Below, piece after piece: positions 44,274 through 54,736 of a stretch of DNA of 64,000 nt. Position 1 is the stretch's first letter; the number at the start of each line of letters is the position of its first letter. The stretch spans positions 469,239 through 533,238 of the forward strand of contig JAKVBT010000005.1 of the NCBI GenBank assembly GCA_022446905.1, read 5' to 3'. This stretch comes from Phycisphaerales bacterium (lineage in GTDB: Bacteria > Planctomycetota > Phycisphaerae > Phycisphaerales > SM1A02). The notes beneath the pieces were generated by a model, which had not been told where the DNA came from, made no database searches, and was given only the letters and a program-made list of their open reading frames with translations. The position numbers and the translations under genes are program-made.

Positions 44274-46244
44274 ATGAAGCGTGACCGGCTCATTCAGTTT
44301 GGTGCCCTCGCCGTCGTGGCTGCTGGCGTCACTGTTGCAGGGGGCATGTTGCCTGGCTTGGTAGAGACTGCCGACCGAAAGAGCCTGCGCTATACGAATG
44401 TTGCAGTTGACAATGCGCCGCCAATTGTTGCACTTGGTACGGCCATCGGTGCATTGCGCGGTCTCGTGGTGGATTACCTCTGGATCAAAGCCAATCTCAT
44501 GCAGGAAGAGGGGCAGTACTATGACATCCTTGAAGATGCTCGCCTGATCACCAAACTTCAGCCGCACTTTGGTCAAGTTTGGTTGTTCCATGGGCACAAC
44601 ATGGCCTACAACATTTCAGTCCTCACCAATACTCCGCAGGAGCGGTGGGAGTGGGTCAACAAAGGCATCAGTCTGGTCCGTGATGAGGGTCTTCGCTACA
44701 ACCCCAATGACATTCTTCTATATAAGGACCTTGCTTGGTGGCTCGGGCACAAGGTCGATGGTGTCAGCGATGATGCTCATCTGTACTACAAGCGCGAGTT
44801 CGCTCATGAATGGAACAACCTGTTGGGAGTTCCGCCAATGGGTCGTGCGCAGCGGGAGGCATGGATCAAAGTTGTGGCCGATGCGCCAGACACGCTTACT
44901 GCTGCGATTGATCGTACCCCTGCAGTGGCCGAGCTTGTGGAGCGATTGAATGAGGGCATGTCTGAGTACACCCCAGACAAGGAATTCGAACTTGATGACA
45001 AACTCTTGGCCCAGGTCGCTTGGTGGAATGCTATTCAGAGCCAGTCTTGGATAGCACAGAAACTCCAGGCCGAGGGATTGTTGGAGGAAATGGACGACCC
45101 AATGCTCGCCGTCCTTGATGGTCTCTTGTCTGAGGAGGAGTTGGAAGAAGCATGGGAGACGTTGCTGGCCTACTTGCGCAAGCAGATCCTGCGTGATCAG
45201 TACAACATGGATGCTGGGGTGATGTACGAGTACACCCGTGACTTGGGGCCGCTGGACTGGCGGCATCCGCAGTCACATTCGTTGTACTGGTCGAGGTTGG
45301 GATCGCAGACCAGCGCGCATCGGGTGACAGATGACAATGAGCACCATGCGCTCAACACTGACCGGCAGCAATTGCACTCGCTTCAAGCGCTTGCCAGATC
45401 TGGAAGGGTCACCTACGACCAATTCTCCCCAGGCATTCCGGGGCGATTCCCTGAGCCGGACTTTATTGATACGGTCGATGAACTTTTTGAAGAGTTCTAT
45501 ATCAAGTATTTCGATGCCAAAGGTGCCGGTGGCGAAACCTTCATGAGCTTCATGGAGAACTTCATGTCCTCGGCAGTGCGTGAGTCCTACCGTGAAGGTG
45601 AACATGAGCGTGCTCGCAAGATCCTTGATCGCCTCGACCGGCTCTTTGGGACTGGCGCATACCCCCCGAATCACAAGTACAACGAGGACCTCGATGTCTT
45701 CATCAAGAATTCGATGCAGGGCGAGTATGACCGCCAACCTCATCTTGCCGTGAGTGATGCGGTCGCCTCACTCCGATATGGTTTCCGCGTTGGGATTGGC
45801 CAGCGTCGTCCAGAGGTCTACCAAGAAGCAATTGCATTTGCGAACTCAGTGATCGAGTTCTTTAAGACCAATGAGTACGCCGACTATGTCACAAAGATGG
45901 GCACTGGTCGGATGGCCGACATTATTGGGGCGATTGGGGATTCGGCAGAAACGGCGTTTGTGCAGATCATGATTGACCCGAGTGTTCCATTGCCCGAGCG
46001 CATCACCATTTGGTCACAGGCCGACGAACTTGAGCCGCAGATTCGCTTGCGGACTTACGATCGAATTCGTCCCTTACTTCAGAGAGAACTGTCCTATATG
46101 GCCTTGGGTGATCAAATCACCATTGATGAAGTATTGCCTGCTCCTCCTGGCATTGAGGCATGGCGAGCGCGAATGGCAACTGAGGCCCAGCAGCGCATTG
46201 AGGCTGCTGATGATCGCCAGGGAACCAACATCGAGCGTCAGTAG
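44274..46244 (+). CDS. Membrane-anchored helical-repeat protein of unknown function
   Basis: Last gene of the operon, starting 6 bases after the permease stop. The 656-residue product has an N-terminal membrane helix (about 8-28), then a soluble, Trp- and Tyr-rich helical region. The segment LRGLVVDYLWIKANLMQEEGQYYDI, here spanning about residues 62-86, and the following LQPHFGQVWLFHGHNMAYN resemble TPR-like repeats found in envelope-linked proteins. It probably lies in the periplasm next to the ABC permease. I recognise no catalytic motif and cannot name a function. Confidence 0.78.
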   Translation: MKRDRLIQFGALAVVAAGVTVAGGMLPGLVETADRKSLRYTNVAVDNAPPIVALGTAIGALRGLVVDYLWIKANLMQEEGQYYDILEDARLITKLQPHFGQVWLFHGHNMAYNISVLTNTPQERWEWVNKGISLVRDEGLRYNPNDILLYKDLAWWLGHKVDGVSDDAHLYYKREFAHEWNNLLGVPPMGRAQREAWIKVVADAPDTLTAAIDRTPAVAELVERLNEGMSEYTPDKEFELDDKLLAQVAWWNAIQSQSWIAQKLQAEGLLEEMDDPMLAVLDGLLSEEELEEAWETLLAYLRKQILRDQYNMDAGVMYEYTRDLGPLDWRHPQSHSLYWSRLGSQTSAHRVTDDNEHHALNTDRQQLHSLQALARSGRVTYDQFSPGIPGRFPEPDFIDTVDELFEEFYIKYFDAKGAGGETFMSFMENFMSSAVRESYREGEHERARKILDRLDRLFGTGAYPPNHKYNEDLDVFIKNSMQGEYDRQPHLAVSDAVASLRYGFRVGIGQRRPEVYQEAIAFANSVIEFFKTNEYADYVTKMGTGRMADIIGAIGDSAETAFVQIMIDPSVPLPERITIWSQADELEPQIRLRTYDRIRPLLQRELSYMALGDQITIDEVLPAPPGIEAWRARMATEAQQRIEAADDRQGTNIERQ

Positions 46245-46248
46245 ATCT

Positions 46249-46902
46249 TTAGTCGGCTTGGACTGGGTTGGTGAGTGTGCCGATGCCTGCGATGTGTACT
46301 TCAACCACATCTCCGGTCTCAAGAAATCGTGGTGGGGTTCTGGCAGCGCCGACGCCAGCAGGTGTGCCGGTCAAAATGACAGTGCCCTTGAGTAGGGTGG
46401 TGCCTCGGCTCAGTTCAGCAATCAAGTCAACAACAGGAAAGATCATGTCTGCTGTGTTGCCGTCCTGCATCCGTGCACCGGAGACATTTGTATGTAAATG
46501 TAATGCCTGTGGATCTATCCCATCTGATGGAACAGGCTCTGTCATCGGGCAGAAGGTGTCAAAGCTTTTGCCTCGAATCCACTGCCCGCCTGCACCTTGC
46601 TTCTGCCACCATCTTGCAGACACGTCATTGGCCACGGCGTATCCATCAATGTAGTTGGAAGCTTGTTCTGCGGATACGTCGCGACAGTCCTCGCCAATGA
46701 TGACTGCAAGTTCTCCCTCGAAGTCTACTTGTGGCCCATGCTCTTGGCAGATGGTTGGGATACGAATCGTTTCTCCTGAAGCAATCACAGAAGCAGGATT
46801 CTTCATGAATACAGTTGGACGCTCAGGGGGAGTTGCATTCATCTCCTTGGCATGATCTGCGTAGTTTCGGCCAATACAGAAGACGGCGGGGGGCCTCATC
46901 AT
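46249..46902 (-). CDS. Fumarylacetoacetate hydrolase family protein
   Basis: A 217-residue member of the FAH family. The divalent-metal ligands are Glu62 and Glu64 (DFEGELA) and Asp93 (ANDVSAR). The usual [11 protein letters not shown]-like block is present as [11 protein letters not shown], and the end has [17 protein letters not shown]. Members cleave C-C bonds of acylpyruvates or hydrate related substrates; the substrate here is unknown. GAGGAG on the minus strand supports the ATG at 46902, which overlaps the yidD stop. It is the last gene of the clc-rnpA-yidD run. Confidence 0.9.
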   Translation of the reverse strand: MMRPPAVFCIGRNYADHAKEMNATPPERPTVFMKNPASVIASGETIRIPTICQEHGPQVDFEGELAVIIGEDCRDVSAEQASNYIDGYAVANDVSARWWQKQGAGGQWIRGKSFDTFCPMTEPVPSDGIDPQALHLHTNVSGARMQDGNTADMIFPVVDLIAELSRGTTLLKGTVILTGTPAGVGAARTPPRFLETGDVVEVHIAGIGTLTNPVQAD

Positions 46903-47165
46903 GAGGAAACTCCTCTGTGCTTTGGCCCTTGTTCGGGGACCGGATCCCATCCAGCGCCGCCCCAAGGGTGGCACCGGCCGATGCGCCGTGCTGTCAAGAA
47001 CGTCCCTTTGATCAAGCCGAATCGTCGTATCGCTTCTTCGGCATAACAAGAGCAGGTCGGCTGAAAGCGGCAGTGACGTCCGATGAAAGGGCTGAGCGTC
47101 CACTGATAGAGCCGAATGGCCGCAACGCATAGCCAGATCCCTGTGCAATTCACTGCATGCCTCAT
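46899..47165 (-). CDS. yidD: Membrane protein insertion efficiency factor YidD
   Basis: An 88-residue protein with an amphipathic N-terminus ([18 protein letters not shown]) and the family's cysteine signature [13 protein letters not shown], followed by [17 protein letters not shown]. YidD assists YidC-dependent membrane insertion at the inner membrane. Its ATG overlaps the rnpA stop (ATGA) and its own stop overlaps the FAH start, so the three are coupled. Longer in-frame starts run inside rnpA and are not credible. yidC is not in the window. Confidence 0.93.
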   Translation of the reverse strand: MRHAVNCTGIWLCVAAIRLYQWTLSPFIGRHCRFQPTCSCYAEEAIRRFGLIKGTFLTARRIGRCHPWGGAGWDPVPEQGPKHRGVSS

Positions 47166-47533
47166 GTGCAGTCGCCCTTGCCATGTAGTGCATGTTGGAC
47201 CGCATTGCTTAGGTGAAGGCGGTATTGGTCGAGATTGAGCAGCGTGTGCGGTTGAACGACCACCATGATGTTGGCTGGGGGTTCCCATGCTTGTCGATCG
47301 GTGCGAAATGCTTCGCGCAGCAGTCGCTTCATTCGATTGCGCGTTACAGCCCCGCCAACGCGCCGAGATACGGACAAGCCCAAGCGATGGCAAGTACCTC
47401 CGCAGGCGTGCACATGTACTCGAAGTGGTCCTTCGTGGACGCGGCGACCACGTCGTAGCGTGTTGCGAATCTCGGTTGGCTTCCGTAGGCGCATGGATGC
47501 TGTCAGGCGTAATGAATCTGCATTTGCGGTCAT
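47162..47533 (-). CDS. rnpA: Ribonuclease P protein component
   Basis: RnpA is the basic protein subunit that helps the RNase P RNA trim tRNA 5' leaders. The 123-residue product has the conserved [17 protein letters not shown] segment with the RNR motif near residue 65 and KRLLREAFR following it. The gene overlaps the ClC gene upstream and yidD downstream by four bases each. The usual upstream partner rpmH is missing and replaced by the chloride-channel gene. Confidence 0.95.
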   Translation of the reverse strand: MTANADSLRLTASMRLRKPTEIRNTLRRGRRVHEGPLRVHVHACGGTCHRLGLSVSRRVGGAVTRNRMKRLLREAFRTDRQAWEPPANIMVVVQPHTLLNLDQYRLHLSNAVQHALHGKGDCT

Positions 47534-49329
47534 GCGTCTTCGTCCAATGCCGATTGGTACCTCTTCATAAGCCGTCGTCGAGTGACTAGGCCACTGATAC
47601 GGCTGAGATCGCCATCTACTAGGACAGGCAGGGCATCCACATTGGTGCTTGCGAATTTTTCAAGGACGGTGTCGAGTGTGTCTTCGGGAGTGAGAATGCC
47701 AAGATCGGTCCTGGTCAATTCGCTCACTTGGAGTAATGGGAGTGCTTCGCGGAAGACTAATGTGGCCTTGAGGTCTTGCGATGTCACCATGCCTAAGTAT
47801 TGGCCGTGTGAATCCAGCACGACAAAATCGCTGGCGTTGCTGTCTTCAGCCAACTGCACGAGATCATCAGCAGAAGCTTTCGCGGGCACAGTCACTGCCT
47901 CGTCCAATAGGAGGTCCTGAACAGTCAGCCTGCACAGCGCTGACATTTCGCCGCCGCCGCCAAACCGGATGCCTGCTGCTCGAAGTCGTGCGGAGTAAAT
48001 GCTGTCCTGACAAAGCCATCGCGAGACAACTGTGGCAACAACTGCGGCAAGCATGAGCGGTAACACGACTTCGTACTGGCGCGTCAGTTCATAAACGATC
48101 AGGATTCCGGTCAGTGGGGCATGTGTTACTGATGCGACCATTGCAGCCATGCCAACTAGGGCGAATCGGGCGGGGGTTCCGTGTTCAAGCAGCCCCATCC
48201 ATTCGAGGCTCAGTCCGAGTGCGCCGCCAATGAGCGCTCCCATCATCAGTGAAGGTGCAAACATGCCGCCAGCCCCTCCTGACCCGATGGTGATGCATGT
48301 GCCCACCAATTTCAGGCCAAGCATGGCGATCATTGCCAAAAGCAGCCATCCAATCGTCGAGCTGCTGTTCTCGGGCAAGTAGCGGTCCGGTGAGAGCAGT
48401 GAAGCAATTTCGGGATAGCCGTTGCCATAGAAGAATGGCAGTGTTGGCCCTGTCAACAGAAGGAAGCCAAGCCCAAGCAGGGCGAGCAGCAAGCCGCCGA
48501 TGGCAGGACGTGCCCAGAATGGAACTGGGCATTTCGTCATCAGATTCTCGGAGACTGCCAGTGTTCGAATAAATACCACCCCAATGAGTCCGCATAGCAG
48601 TCCCAGCAGAGCCCACACTGGGATGTAGCTCATTCGAAACTCACCCTCTTGAAGCAAGAACTCTGGGCCAATCGCGAACATTGCCTCGTCGTGGAGAATG
48701 CCTTGTGTGCTCGCTGAGGCGCAAACGGCTGCAATCACAATGGGCGTAAAGGTGCGCAGGGAAAAGTCGCGGAGCAGGATCTCCATGACAAAGAGGACCC
48801 CTGCAATGGGGGCATTAAAAACGGCAGCAATTCCTGCCGCAGCCCCGCAGCCAAGCAAGGTCGTGGTGTTTTGTGAACTCAGATGCAGGGCGCGGCCAAT
48901 GCTTGATCCAATGGCACTGCCAATGGTGACGATTGGACCTTCCGCGCCTGCTGATCCTCCAGATCCAATCGTCAGCGTGCTGCAGATCCACTGTTGCAGG
49001 CCGACCCGCCACCGCAGTCGACCTCGTTGGCGAAGCACTGCATAGATTGCCGTAGTGACCCCAGGTCCAATATAGGGCGCATTGATCACGCGGCGGACCA
49101 GTCCAACCAGCAGCCCACCGACGCAGGGGCCGATCAGGACCAGCATCCAGATCAGTTCTGAACTGAGTTCACTTTCCTGTTGGCTGATCCACTCAAGAGG
49201 CCAAAGAAATGCGGTGGCCACCAAAGCCATGGCAAGCCCAATGAGGGCGGCAACCAAAAACAGATACCACTCATTCTTGAGGCCCAGTCGGCGACCGAAT
49301 CGACGAATGTGGCGAGCATGAATCGGCAT
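47530..49329 (-). CDS. ClC-family anion channel/transporter with CBS pair
   Basis: A 599-residue ClC protein: about 10-12 membrane segments followed by two CBS domains (about 470-590) that probably sense nucleotides. The filter motif [10 protein letters not shown] holds the gating Glu130. GGAGGMFAP is intact, as is the Tyr in TRQYEVVLP. The position of the 'proton glutamate' (after Glu183 in FVME) is Ile, and the usual GSGIP serine is Pro89. Loss of the proton glutamate points to channel-like rather than antiport behaviour. Its stop overlaps the rnpA start. Confidence 0.92.
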   Translation of the reverse strand: MPIHARHIRRFGRRLGLKNEWYLFLVAALIGLAMALVATAFLWPLEWISQQESELSSELIWMLVLIGPCVGGLLVGLVRRVINAPYIGPGVTTAIYAVLRQRGRLRWRVGLQQWICSTLTIGSGGSAGAEGPIVTIGSAIGSSIGRALHLSSQNTTTLLGCGAAAGIAAVFNAPIAGVLFVMEILLRDFSLRTFTPIVIAAVCASASTQGILHDEAMFAIGPEFLLQEGEFRMSYIPVWALLGLLCGLIGVVFIRTLAVSENLMTKCPVPFWARPAIGGLLLALLGLGFLLLTGPTLPFFYGNGYPEIASLLSPDRYLPENSSSTIGWLLLAMIAMLGLKLVGTCITIGSGGAGGMFAPSLMMGALIGGALGLSLEWMGLLEHGTPARFALVGMAAMVASVTHAPLTGILIVYELTRQYEVVLPLMLAAVVATVVSRWLCQDSIYSARLRAAGIRFGGGGEMSALCRLTVQDLLLDEAVTVPAKASADDLVQLAEDSNASDFVVLDSHGQYLGMVTSQDLKATLVFREALPLLQVSELTRTDLGILTPEDTLDTVLEKFASTNVDALPVLVDGDLSRISGLVTRRRLMKRYQSALDEDA

Positions 49330-49535
49330 GGTCAGGGTCGCTCCTTGCCGGTCGTGCAGTAGCGGCGGCGGCTCGGTGGGGCGGTAGTGTACGGCCTCAG
49401 CGGTCTCGAAGCGGCTTTGAGTGGCTCTTCAAGCACCTCTGGCTGGCATCAAATGGGCTGGGGCGGTATCATGGCTCGATTCAGCCTCAGGTCCCACGTT
49501 TCGGCGGGACCATCAGATCATTGGAGTCGGTGACC

Positions 49536-49787
49536 ATGCTTGAAGCACTTCGAAGCGATGAAATCGTCAACAAGGTCGGTGGACGATTCAAGTTGTGTGC
49601 GTTGATTCAGCGTCGCATGCGTGAACTCATCATTGACGGGGCTCGCCCGTTGGTAGAGCGGGAGGGCCGCACAGATCTCGAACTCGTCATCGAGGAGATC
49701 ATGCAGGACAAGATCGAGCCACGCTGGGTTGATGCCACTGATGGTGGGCACAAGAACGGCGCCGGCTGGCCCATAGAGCAGGCGTGA
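49536..49787 (+). CDS. rpoZ: RNA polymerase omega subunit
   Basis: An 83-residue protein with the omega pattern: EALRSDEIVNKVGGRFKLCALIQRRMRELI at the N-terminus and an acidic middle part (ELVIEEIMQDKIEP). Here the normal Val-Asn-Arg-Phe element reads Val-Gly-Gly-Arg-Phe. It helps assemble RNA polymerase around the beta' subunit. Its stop overlaps the GTG start of coaC; rpoZ next to a coaBC-type gene is a common bacterial arrangement that supports both calls. Confidence 0.85.
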   Translation: MLEALRSDEIVNKVGGRFKLCALIQRRMRELIIDGARPLVEREGRTDLELVIEEIMQDKIEPRWVDATDGGHKNGAGWPIEQA

Positions 49788-50356
49788 GCACTCCTTCGCA
49801 GCGGCATGTGCTGGTCGGTGTGACCGGCGGTATTGCTGCCTACAAGACAGCAGAACTTGTCAGCCGACTGATCAAGCGAGGCGACTTGGTGACTGTCGCC
49901 ATGACCGATGCGGCCACACGATTTGTCGGCGTTGAGACATTTTCATCACTCTCTGGTCGTCCAGTGCTCCGCGAGCCTTGGGGCGCATTTGAGGATCATG
50001 AGTCACAACATGTAGCTTTGGCTGGGCAGGCTGACATCATGATTGTGGCGCCGTGCAGTATGAATTCGCTGTCCAAATTTGCTGCTGGCTTCGCATCTGA
50101 CATGGTGTCACTGTTAGTTGCCGCCATCGACCGTGCGCAAACACCAGTCTTGCTAGCGCCATCAATGAATGCTGCGATGTGGAATCAGCCTGCGACACAG
50201 CGGCACGTGGCCACCCTGCAGCAAGATGGTTTTACCGTCCTGATGCCTGAGACAGGCTGGCAGGCATGTCGGACAGAAGGCTGCGGCCGTCTGCCAGAAG
50301 CTGACTCACTGATCGAGGCGATTGATGCCGCGATCATTCATCCTCAGTCATCTTGA
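49784..50356 (+). CDS. coaC: Phosphopantothenoylcysteine decarboxylase (CoaC domain only)
   Basis: A 190-residue flavoprotein that decarboxylates phosphopantothenoylcysteine in coenzyme A synthesis. It has the FMN-binding [11 protein letters not shown], the catalytic His76 region ([11 protein letters not shown]), PSMNAAMW at 126-133 and the flexible flap with Cys162 and Cys167 before GRLPE. Most bacteria fuse CoaC to CoaB in one protein of about 400 residues; here the synthetase half is absent and must be encoded elsewhere. The GTG overlaps the rpoZ stop. Its end overlaps the convergent rpoD gene by 23 bases. Confidence 0.92.
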   Translation: MSTPSQRHVLVGVTGGIAAYKTAELVSRLIKRGDLVTVAMTDAATRFVGVETFSSLSGRPVLREPWGAFEDHESQHVALAGQADIMIVAPCSMNSLSKFAAGFASDMVSLLVAAIDRAQTPVLLAPSMNAAMWNQPATQRHVATLQQDGFTVLMPETGWQACRTEGCGRLPEADSLIEAIDAAIIHPQSS

Positions 50357-52157
50357 CGCCTTCTAGGAAACTCTCAAGCCGCCGTCGACGGACCGGATGC
50401 TGGAGTTTTCGGATGGCTTTGGATTCCACTTGGCGGACACGTTCGCGGGTGACCTTGAAGATCCGGCCGACTTCCTCGAGTGTATAGGTGTACCCATCAC
50501 CAACCCCGTAGCGGAGTTTGATGATTTCCCGCTCGCGGTAGGTCAGTGTCTTCAGGACATCATTGATCCTATGTCGGATCATTTCTCCAGCGGCCGATTC
50601 CGATGGGGGCGCCTGGCGCTCATCCTCAATGAAGTCGCCGAATTGCGAATCTTCTGATTCTCCAACTGGACGATCAAGACTGATCGGGTGCCGGGAGATC
50701 TTCATGACGCGTCGGGTTTCGTCGACGGTCATGTCTGCCTGTGCGGCAAGCTCCTCAATTGTTGGCTCTCGGCCGAGTTCCTGGAGCATGCGTTTCTGGA
50801 TCGTGCGCAGTTTGGACATCGTCTCGATCATGTGCACCGGGACACGGATAGTTCTTGCGTGGTCAGCAATCGCTCGGGTAATCGCTTGGCGAATCCACCA
50901 AGTGGCATATGTCGAGAACTTGTAGCCACGCATGTACTCGTACTTGTCAACAGCGCGCATCAATCCGGTGTTGCCCTCCTGAATAATGTCAAGGAAAGGC
51001 AGTCCGCGGTTGCGGTACTTCTTGGCGATTGATACGACTAGTCGAAGGTTGCCGCCGCTGAGGTCGCGTTTGGCTTGCTCATATTCTTCGAAAACATCTT
51101 CGATGCGTTGTACGCGTGCGGCGAGATGTTCTGGGGATTCGAGGACAAGGCCGATGAGTCCTGAAAGTTCCTCGCGCATAACCACCAAGTCATCGGCATC
51201 AACGCTATTGGGGTGTTTTTCAGCGTGTTGAATTTCCTCTTGGATCGACTGAATCTTCTTGCTGACCGATTCAATTTTGCGAAGCAGTGGCTGGATGCGA
51301 GCTGTCCGCAGGCAGCATTCCTCAATGAGTGTGGCGACCTTGCGACGCCGACGATTCATCGCCAGTCGCATTGTCTGGGCTGTGCGATCAGCGACGCCGT
51401 TTTGGATTTTCTCCCAGTCTGCAGCATTGGCATCGAGCAGGCGCCGAACGGCTGCCATGATGATCGGAATTCGCGAGGCTACTTTTTCCTTGGCGTTGTC
51501 TTCTGCTGTGGAGATACGCATGGTGCGGTCAAAGGGCAGTTCGCCATGGTGGACCTGCTGAAGGACGCCGCACGCCTGATGTGCAGCAAAATCAGATTCA
51601 ATCACCATGCGGCGGAAAATCATGCGTGTGGTTTCGATTTTCTTCGCCAGCCGGATTTCTTCTTCTCTGGTCAACAGTGGAAGTGTGCCCATCTGTGTGA
51701 GGTACATGCGGATCGGGTCATCAATCTTCTTGGATCCCGGCTCATCAACAACGCCCTCGATGGGGGCTGCTTCGCCATCCTCAAGATTGGCATCGGGCGG
51801 GATTTCCTGCCCCTGTTGTCGCAACTCCTCAGCTTCTTCAGCTGCTTCCTGTTCGAGAATTTCTTCCTCAGTGGCGAGTTTGAAGGTCCGTCGAGGGTTG
51901 TCACGCTTGAATCGAAGGTTGGTCTGGAGTGGGCCGTAGAAGTGTGGCCCGCGATGGGACCGCAGGTCCAGGTAGTTAGTGAGCTCCAAGCCATGGGCAT
52001 TGATGGCGATCATCAATTCGTCCATCTTGTCAGGACGGATGTACTCATCCGGTAAGGCGGTGTTGAGTTCTTCATAGGACAACCAGCCACGTTCCGCGCT
52101 GAATCGAATGAGTTTGGAGATGGTTGGGTGCATGTCGTTTCTATTGGTCGAAATCAC
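50334..52157 (-). CDS. rpoD: Primary sigma factor RpoD (sigma-70)
   Basis: A 607-residue housekeeping sigma factor. It has region 1.2 ([12 protein letters not shown]), a long non-conserved insert, region 2 ([38 protein letters not shown]), region 3 and region 4 ([27 protein letters not shown]). The acidic stretch around residues 85-135 is Glu/Gln-rich. The GTG at 52157 is preceded by GAGAGGA at good spacing and is preferred to the ATG at 52133. It follows dnaG by 40 bases, the classic macromolecular-synthesis arrangement, without rpsU. Confidence 0.97.
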   Translation of the reverse strand: MISTNRNDMHPTISKLIRFSAERGWLSYEELNTALPDEYIRPDKMDELMIAINAHGLELTNYLDLRSHRGPHFYGPLQTNLRFKRDNPRRTFKLATEEEILEQEAAEEAEELRQQGQEIPPDANLEDGEAAPIEGVVDEPGSKKIDDPIRMYLTQMGTLPLLTREEEIRLAKKIETTRMIFRRMVIESDFAAHQACGVLQQVHHGELPFDRTMRISTAEDNAKEKVASRIPIIMAAVRRLLDANAADWEKIQNGVADRTAQTMRLAMNRRRRKVATLIEECCLRTARIQPLLRKIESVSKKIQSIQEEIQHAEKHPNSVDADDLVVMREELSGLIGLVLESPEHLAARVQRIEDVFEEYEQAKRDLSGGNLRLVVSIAKKYRNRGLPFLDIIQEGNTGLMRAVDKYEYMRGYKFSTYATWWIRQAITRAIADHARTIRVPVHMIETMSKLRTIQKRMLQELGREPTIEELAAQADMTVDETRRVMKISRHPISLDRPVGESEDSQFGDFIEDERQAPPSESAAGEMIRHRINDVLKTLTYREREIIKLRYGVGDGYTYTLEEVGRIFKVTRERVRQVESKAIRKLQHPVRRRRLESFLEGVKMTEDE

Positions 52158-52197
52158 GGTGTAAGTCCTCTCGGGTGTCAGGCTCGAGGTGAGTGGG

Positions 52198-54033
52198 TCA
52201 TTGGGTTGTTGCTCGCGGCGCAGCAGCGGCGCGAGGAGGTGCATGTTTGAGGTGTTCAATGAGATCAGCGGCCGCTTGGGGGTCGCTGCTGGAATCGGCG
52301 CCCCATTCGTCAAGGCGTCGGGCAGTGTCGTCGGTGTGGTGGCATCGCTGTAGTGTGCCACAGGCGTCATTGAGGGCAGCTTCAGCATCGTGATCAAAAG
52401 AGCTGATGAGATGGCCGCCTGAGAAGAACAACTCAGACACCAAATCTCGATCACTGGCGGGCACTTCGTCGAGCAGTCGCGGGACGGTAAGGTCATCGCC
52501 ACGAGCAGCGAGCGACCGAATTGCCATGGCGATGCGGCATGCTGGCGGATCGTGCATCAACTCAATCACAGCATCGGTGAGTTGGTCAGAGCGGCCCGAG
52601 TGAATCATTGCGCCCAGCAACTCATGTTCGGCTCTTCGAGACGCAATGCTTTGATCGGCGTTGACATCCATTGCTGCAAAGGTTTCGCCGGCAATCTCGG
52701 GACTTGATTGTTTGGGCTTGTCACGCAGCAGTCCATCTACGATGGCGGGTGAGACGCCGGCAATTTCACCAAGTTTGGCAGTCAGCATGGCGCGGCGGAG
52801 GGTGTCCGCTTGTCCAAGGCCACTTTCACGCAACTCCGCAATGAAAGCTTCGATCCGCCGCTGTCGGGCGGAGACGCCAACATCGCCGGAGAGTTGGTCC
52901 TGAAGTTGTTGGAATAAGTAGTCAAATGCGTCCAGTGCGGCATCAAGTGCGGCTGCAAATTGTGTTGGCCCATTGGGTGAGCGGAGAACATCGTCAGGAT
53001 CTTGGCCGTCCGCGAGTACACAGATGCGGACATCCAATTGGTGTGAGGCGATGATGGGAATCGCACGCTGGGCAGCTCGCTGACCAGCTTGGTCGCCATC
53101 GAAGAGAAGAATGACTTCATCGCACAGTCTGGCCAGCATTCTGGCATGGTCCGGTGTCATGGCGGTTCCAAGGGTGCCAACTGAATGTGTGAATCCATGT
53201 TGGTGCAGGGCGATCACGTCGGTGTAGCCCTCGGCAACGATGGCTGTGCGATGCTGCATGATTGACTTGCGTGCGAGATGCATTCCATAGAGCGTGCGAC
53301 TCTTATTGAACAGATCATGCTCACATGAGTTGAGATACTTCGGTGTTTCATCGGTCCCAAGAACGCGTCCGCCAAATGCGATGGGTTGTCCGGTGTCATC
53401 GCAGATCGGGAACATCAGACGATGGCGGAAGGCGTCGTAGGTGTGATCCGACTCATCTCGCTGCTTGAGAAGGCCAGCAGCGATGAGGACTTTGGACGGG
53501 AGATCCTCGCCTTCGAGGTGATCACCAAAGTCCTGCCAGCCTTCAGCGGCAGCGCCGAGGCCGAACTGGTCAGCAATCTCGGGGGAATACCCACGTGATT
53601 CAATCATCGCACGGGCATCTTGGCCAAGTTGCTCATGCTTGAGTACTTGCAAGAAGCGGGCCTGTGCGGCTTCCATCGCTTTGCGGAGCCAGTCGCGGCG
53701 GGTCCGGCGGCGGTCCAATTCTTCGCGATCGGCCCCTTGTTGGGATAACTCTACGCCAGCTCTTTGGGCCAGCCAGGTAAGGGCATCGCCGAAGTCTTTT
53801 CCGAGGTGGTCTTGGACGAAACGGAAGCAGTCTCCAGCAGCACCGCATGCATGGCACTTGTAGAAGCCATCGCCCTTGTGGGTCACTACAGCGAATGATG
53901 GTCTTGAGTCATCGTGGAATGGACAAAGGCCGACATGCTCACGCCCGCGCGGCTTCAGAGCCACGTAGGTGCCGATCAGGTCAACCAAGTCGGTTCGCGA
54001 GCGAACCTGTTCAATCTCATCACGCGTTGCCAC
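52198..54033 (-). CDS. dnaG: DNA primase DnaG
   Basis: The primase that makes RNA primers at the replication fork, 611 residues. The N-terminal CHC2 zinc site (LCPFHDD ... [10 protein letters not shown]) is at about residues 37-65. The catalytic core contains the Toprim motifs [11 protein letters not shown] and LLFDGDQAG, and the C-terminal part (about 430-600) would bind helicase. The start is GTG with GAGAGG upstream. It leads the dnaG-rpoD pair. The product is typical in length and complete. Confidence 0.96.
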   Translation of the reverse strand: MATRDEIEQVRSRTDLVDLIGTYVALKPRGREHVGLCPFHDDSRPSFAVVTHKGDGFYKCHACGAAGDCFRFVQDHLGKDFGDALTWLAQRAGVELSQQGADREELDRRRTRRDWLRKAMEAAQARFLQVLKHEQLGQDARAMIESRGYSPEIADQFGLGAAAEGWQDFGDHLEGEDLPSKVLIAAGLLKQRDESDHTYDAFRHRLMFPICDDTGQPIAFGGRVLGTDETPKYLNSCEHDLFNKSRTLYGMHLARKSIMQHRTAIVAEGYTDVIALHQHGFTHSVGTLGTAMTPDHARMLARLCDEVILLFDGDQAGQRAAQRAIPIIASHQLDVRICVLADGQDPDDVLRSPNGPTQFAAALDAALDAFDYLFQQLQDQLSGDVGVSARQRRIEAFIAELRESGLGQADTLRRAMLTAKLGEIAGVSPAIVDGLLRDKPKQSSPEIAGETFAAMDVNADQSIASRRAEHELLGAMIHSGRSDQLTDAVIELMHDPPACRIAMAIRSLAARGDDLTVPRLLDEVPASDRDLVSELFFSGGHLISSFDHDAEAALNDACGTLQRCHHTDDTARRLDEWGADSSSDPQAAADLIEHLKHAPPRAAAAPRATTQ

Positions 54034-54333
54034 GCGTCGTACCTCTCATCCATTCGCCATCGGATAGCCAACCTGCCAATGCAGTATTGAGCCGATTTGT
54101 GAGGCGTATTCGCAACACATCCATCCTCAACAATGCCGGGCCATCAAGTTGCAGCCATCCAAGGGGTGGCTCCATACAGACCGACATTTAACAACTAGAT
54201 TGTGCGGTGCGTCGAGCGAATGGCGTCGTGTGGCGGGAGTCTTGCCTGAGAGGCGAAGATGCACCCCAAATTGAAGTAGGCGCTCTGAACCGTGTGATTA
54301 AATACCCCATACGGGGCAAAAGTCCATGAAAAA
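54034..54333. other. Intergenic stretch upstream of dnaG
   Basis: About 300 bases between dnaG and the rpmB terminator hold no gene that I can support. The promoter of the dnaG-rpoD transcript must lie here, near the dnaG end. The part near 54290-54340 is notably A/T-rich compared with the rest of the window. No promoter hexamers stood out. Confidence 0.5.
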
Positions 54334-54356
54334 CGAAAAAACAGGGCGTTTTTTCG
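54334..54356 (-). terminator. Terminator after rpmB
   Basis: An inverted repeat CGAAAAAAC (54334-54342) / GTTTTTTCG (54348-54356) with a 5-base loop. On the minus strand it is followed by TTTTTC. It lies 16 bases beyond the rpmB stop. The stem is A/T-rich and so weak, but the position and U-run support termination. Confidence 0.6.
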
Positions 54357-54371
54357 GTCCTTGCCGCAATC

Positions 54372-54653
54372 TCAGCCAGCTTGCTGCTGGAGTTTCTGGA
54401 GCCTGGTATAGCCGTACTTTCGTCGCAAAGGCTTCACGACCAGCCCATTGCGAATGGACTTGGCAGTTGCCTTGATGCGTGCAGGCTTGCCGTCAATGAG
54501 CGCACGTACGGTTTGGATATTGGGCTTGATTTTGCGCTGGGCAATGCCACTGGGCTTCAAGCCAATTCCGCCTTGGTACTTGGGGCGACCGCGATAGTGA
54601 ATCTTGCGACCGGTGGTCGTGCGGGCACCGGTGAACTTGCAGACACGTGGCAT
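54372..54653 (-). CDS. rpmB: Large ribosomal subunit protein bL28
   Basis: A 93-residue basic protein beginning PRVCKFTGARTTTGRKI, the bL28 opening, with the NIQTVRALIDGKPARIK and KSIRNGLVVKP blocks following it. It is somewhat longer than the 78-residue E. coli protein, partly in the Gly-rich segment 25-36. A strong GAGGAGG precedes the ATG. It lies about 80 bases after clpX on the same strand and is followed by its own terminator. Confidence 0.9.
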   Translation of the reverse strand: MPRVCKFTGARTTTGRKIHYRGRPKYQGGIGLKPSGIAQRKIKPNIQTVRALIDGKPARIKATAKSIRNGLVVKPLRRKYGYTRLQKLQQQAG

Positions 54654-54736
54654 GGTGGCCTCCTCAAGGAAACAGCGAGAATCGAGGATGGTAGGCCCGT
54701 CCGGGGGGTCAAGTCAAGGTCCGCCCGTGGGGGGTT

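Noticed and set aside
51213-52055. 280-codon plus-strand frame inside rpoD
   Set aside because: Lies opposite a clear sigma-70 gene and has Cys/Phe-rich composition typical of antisense frames.
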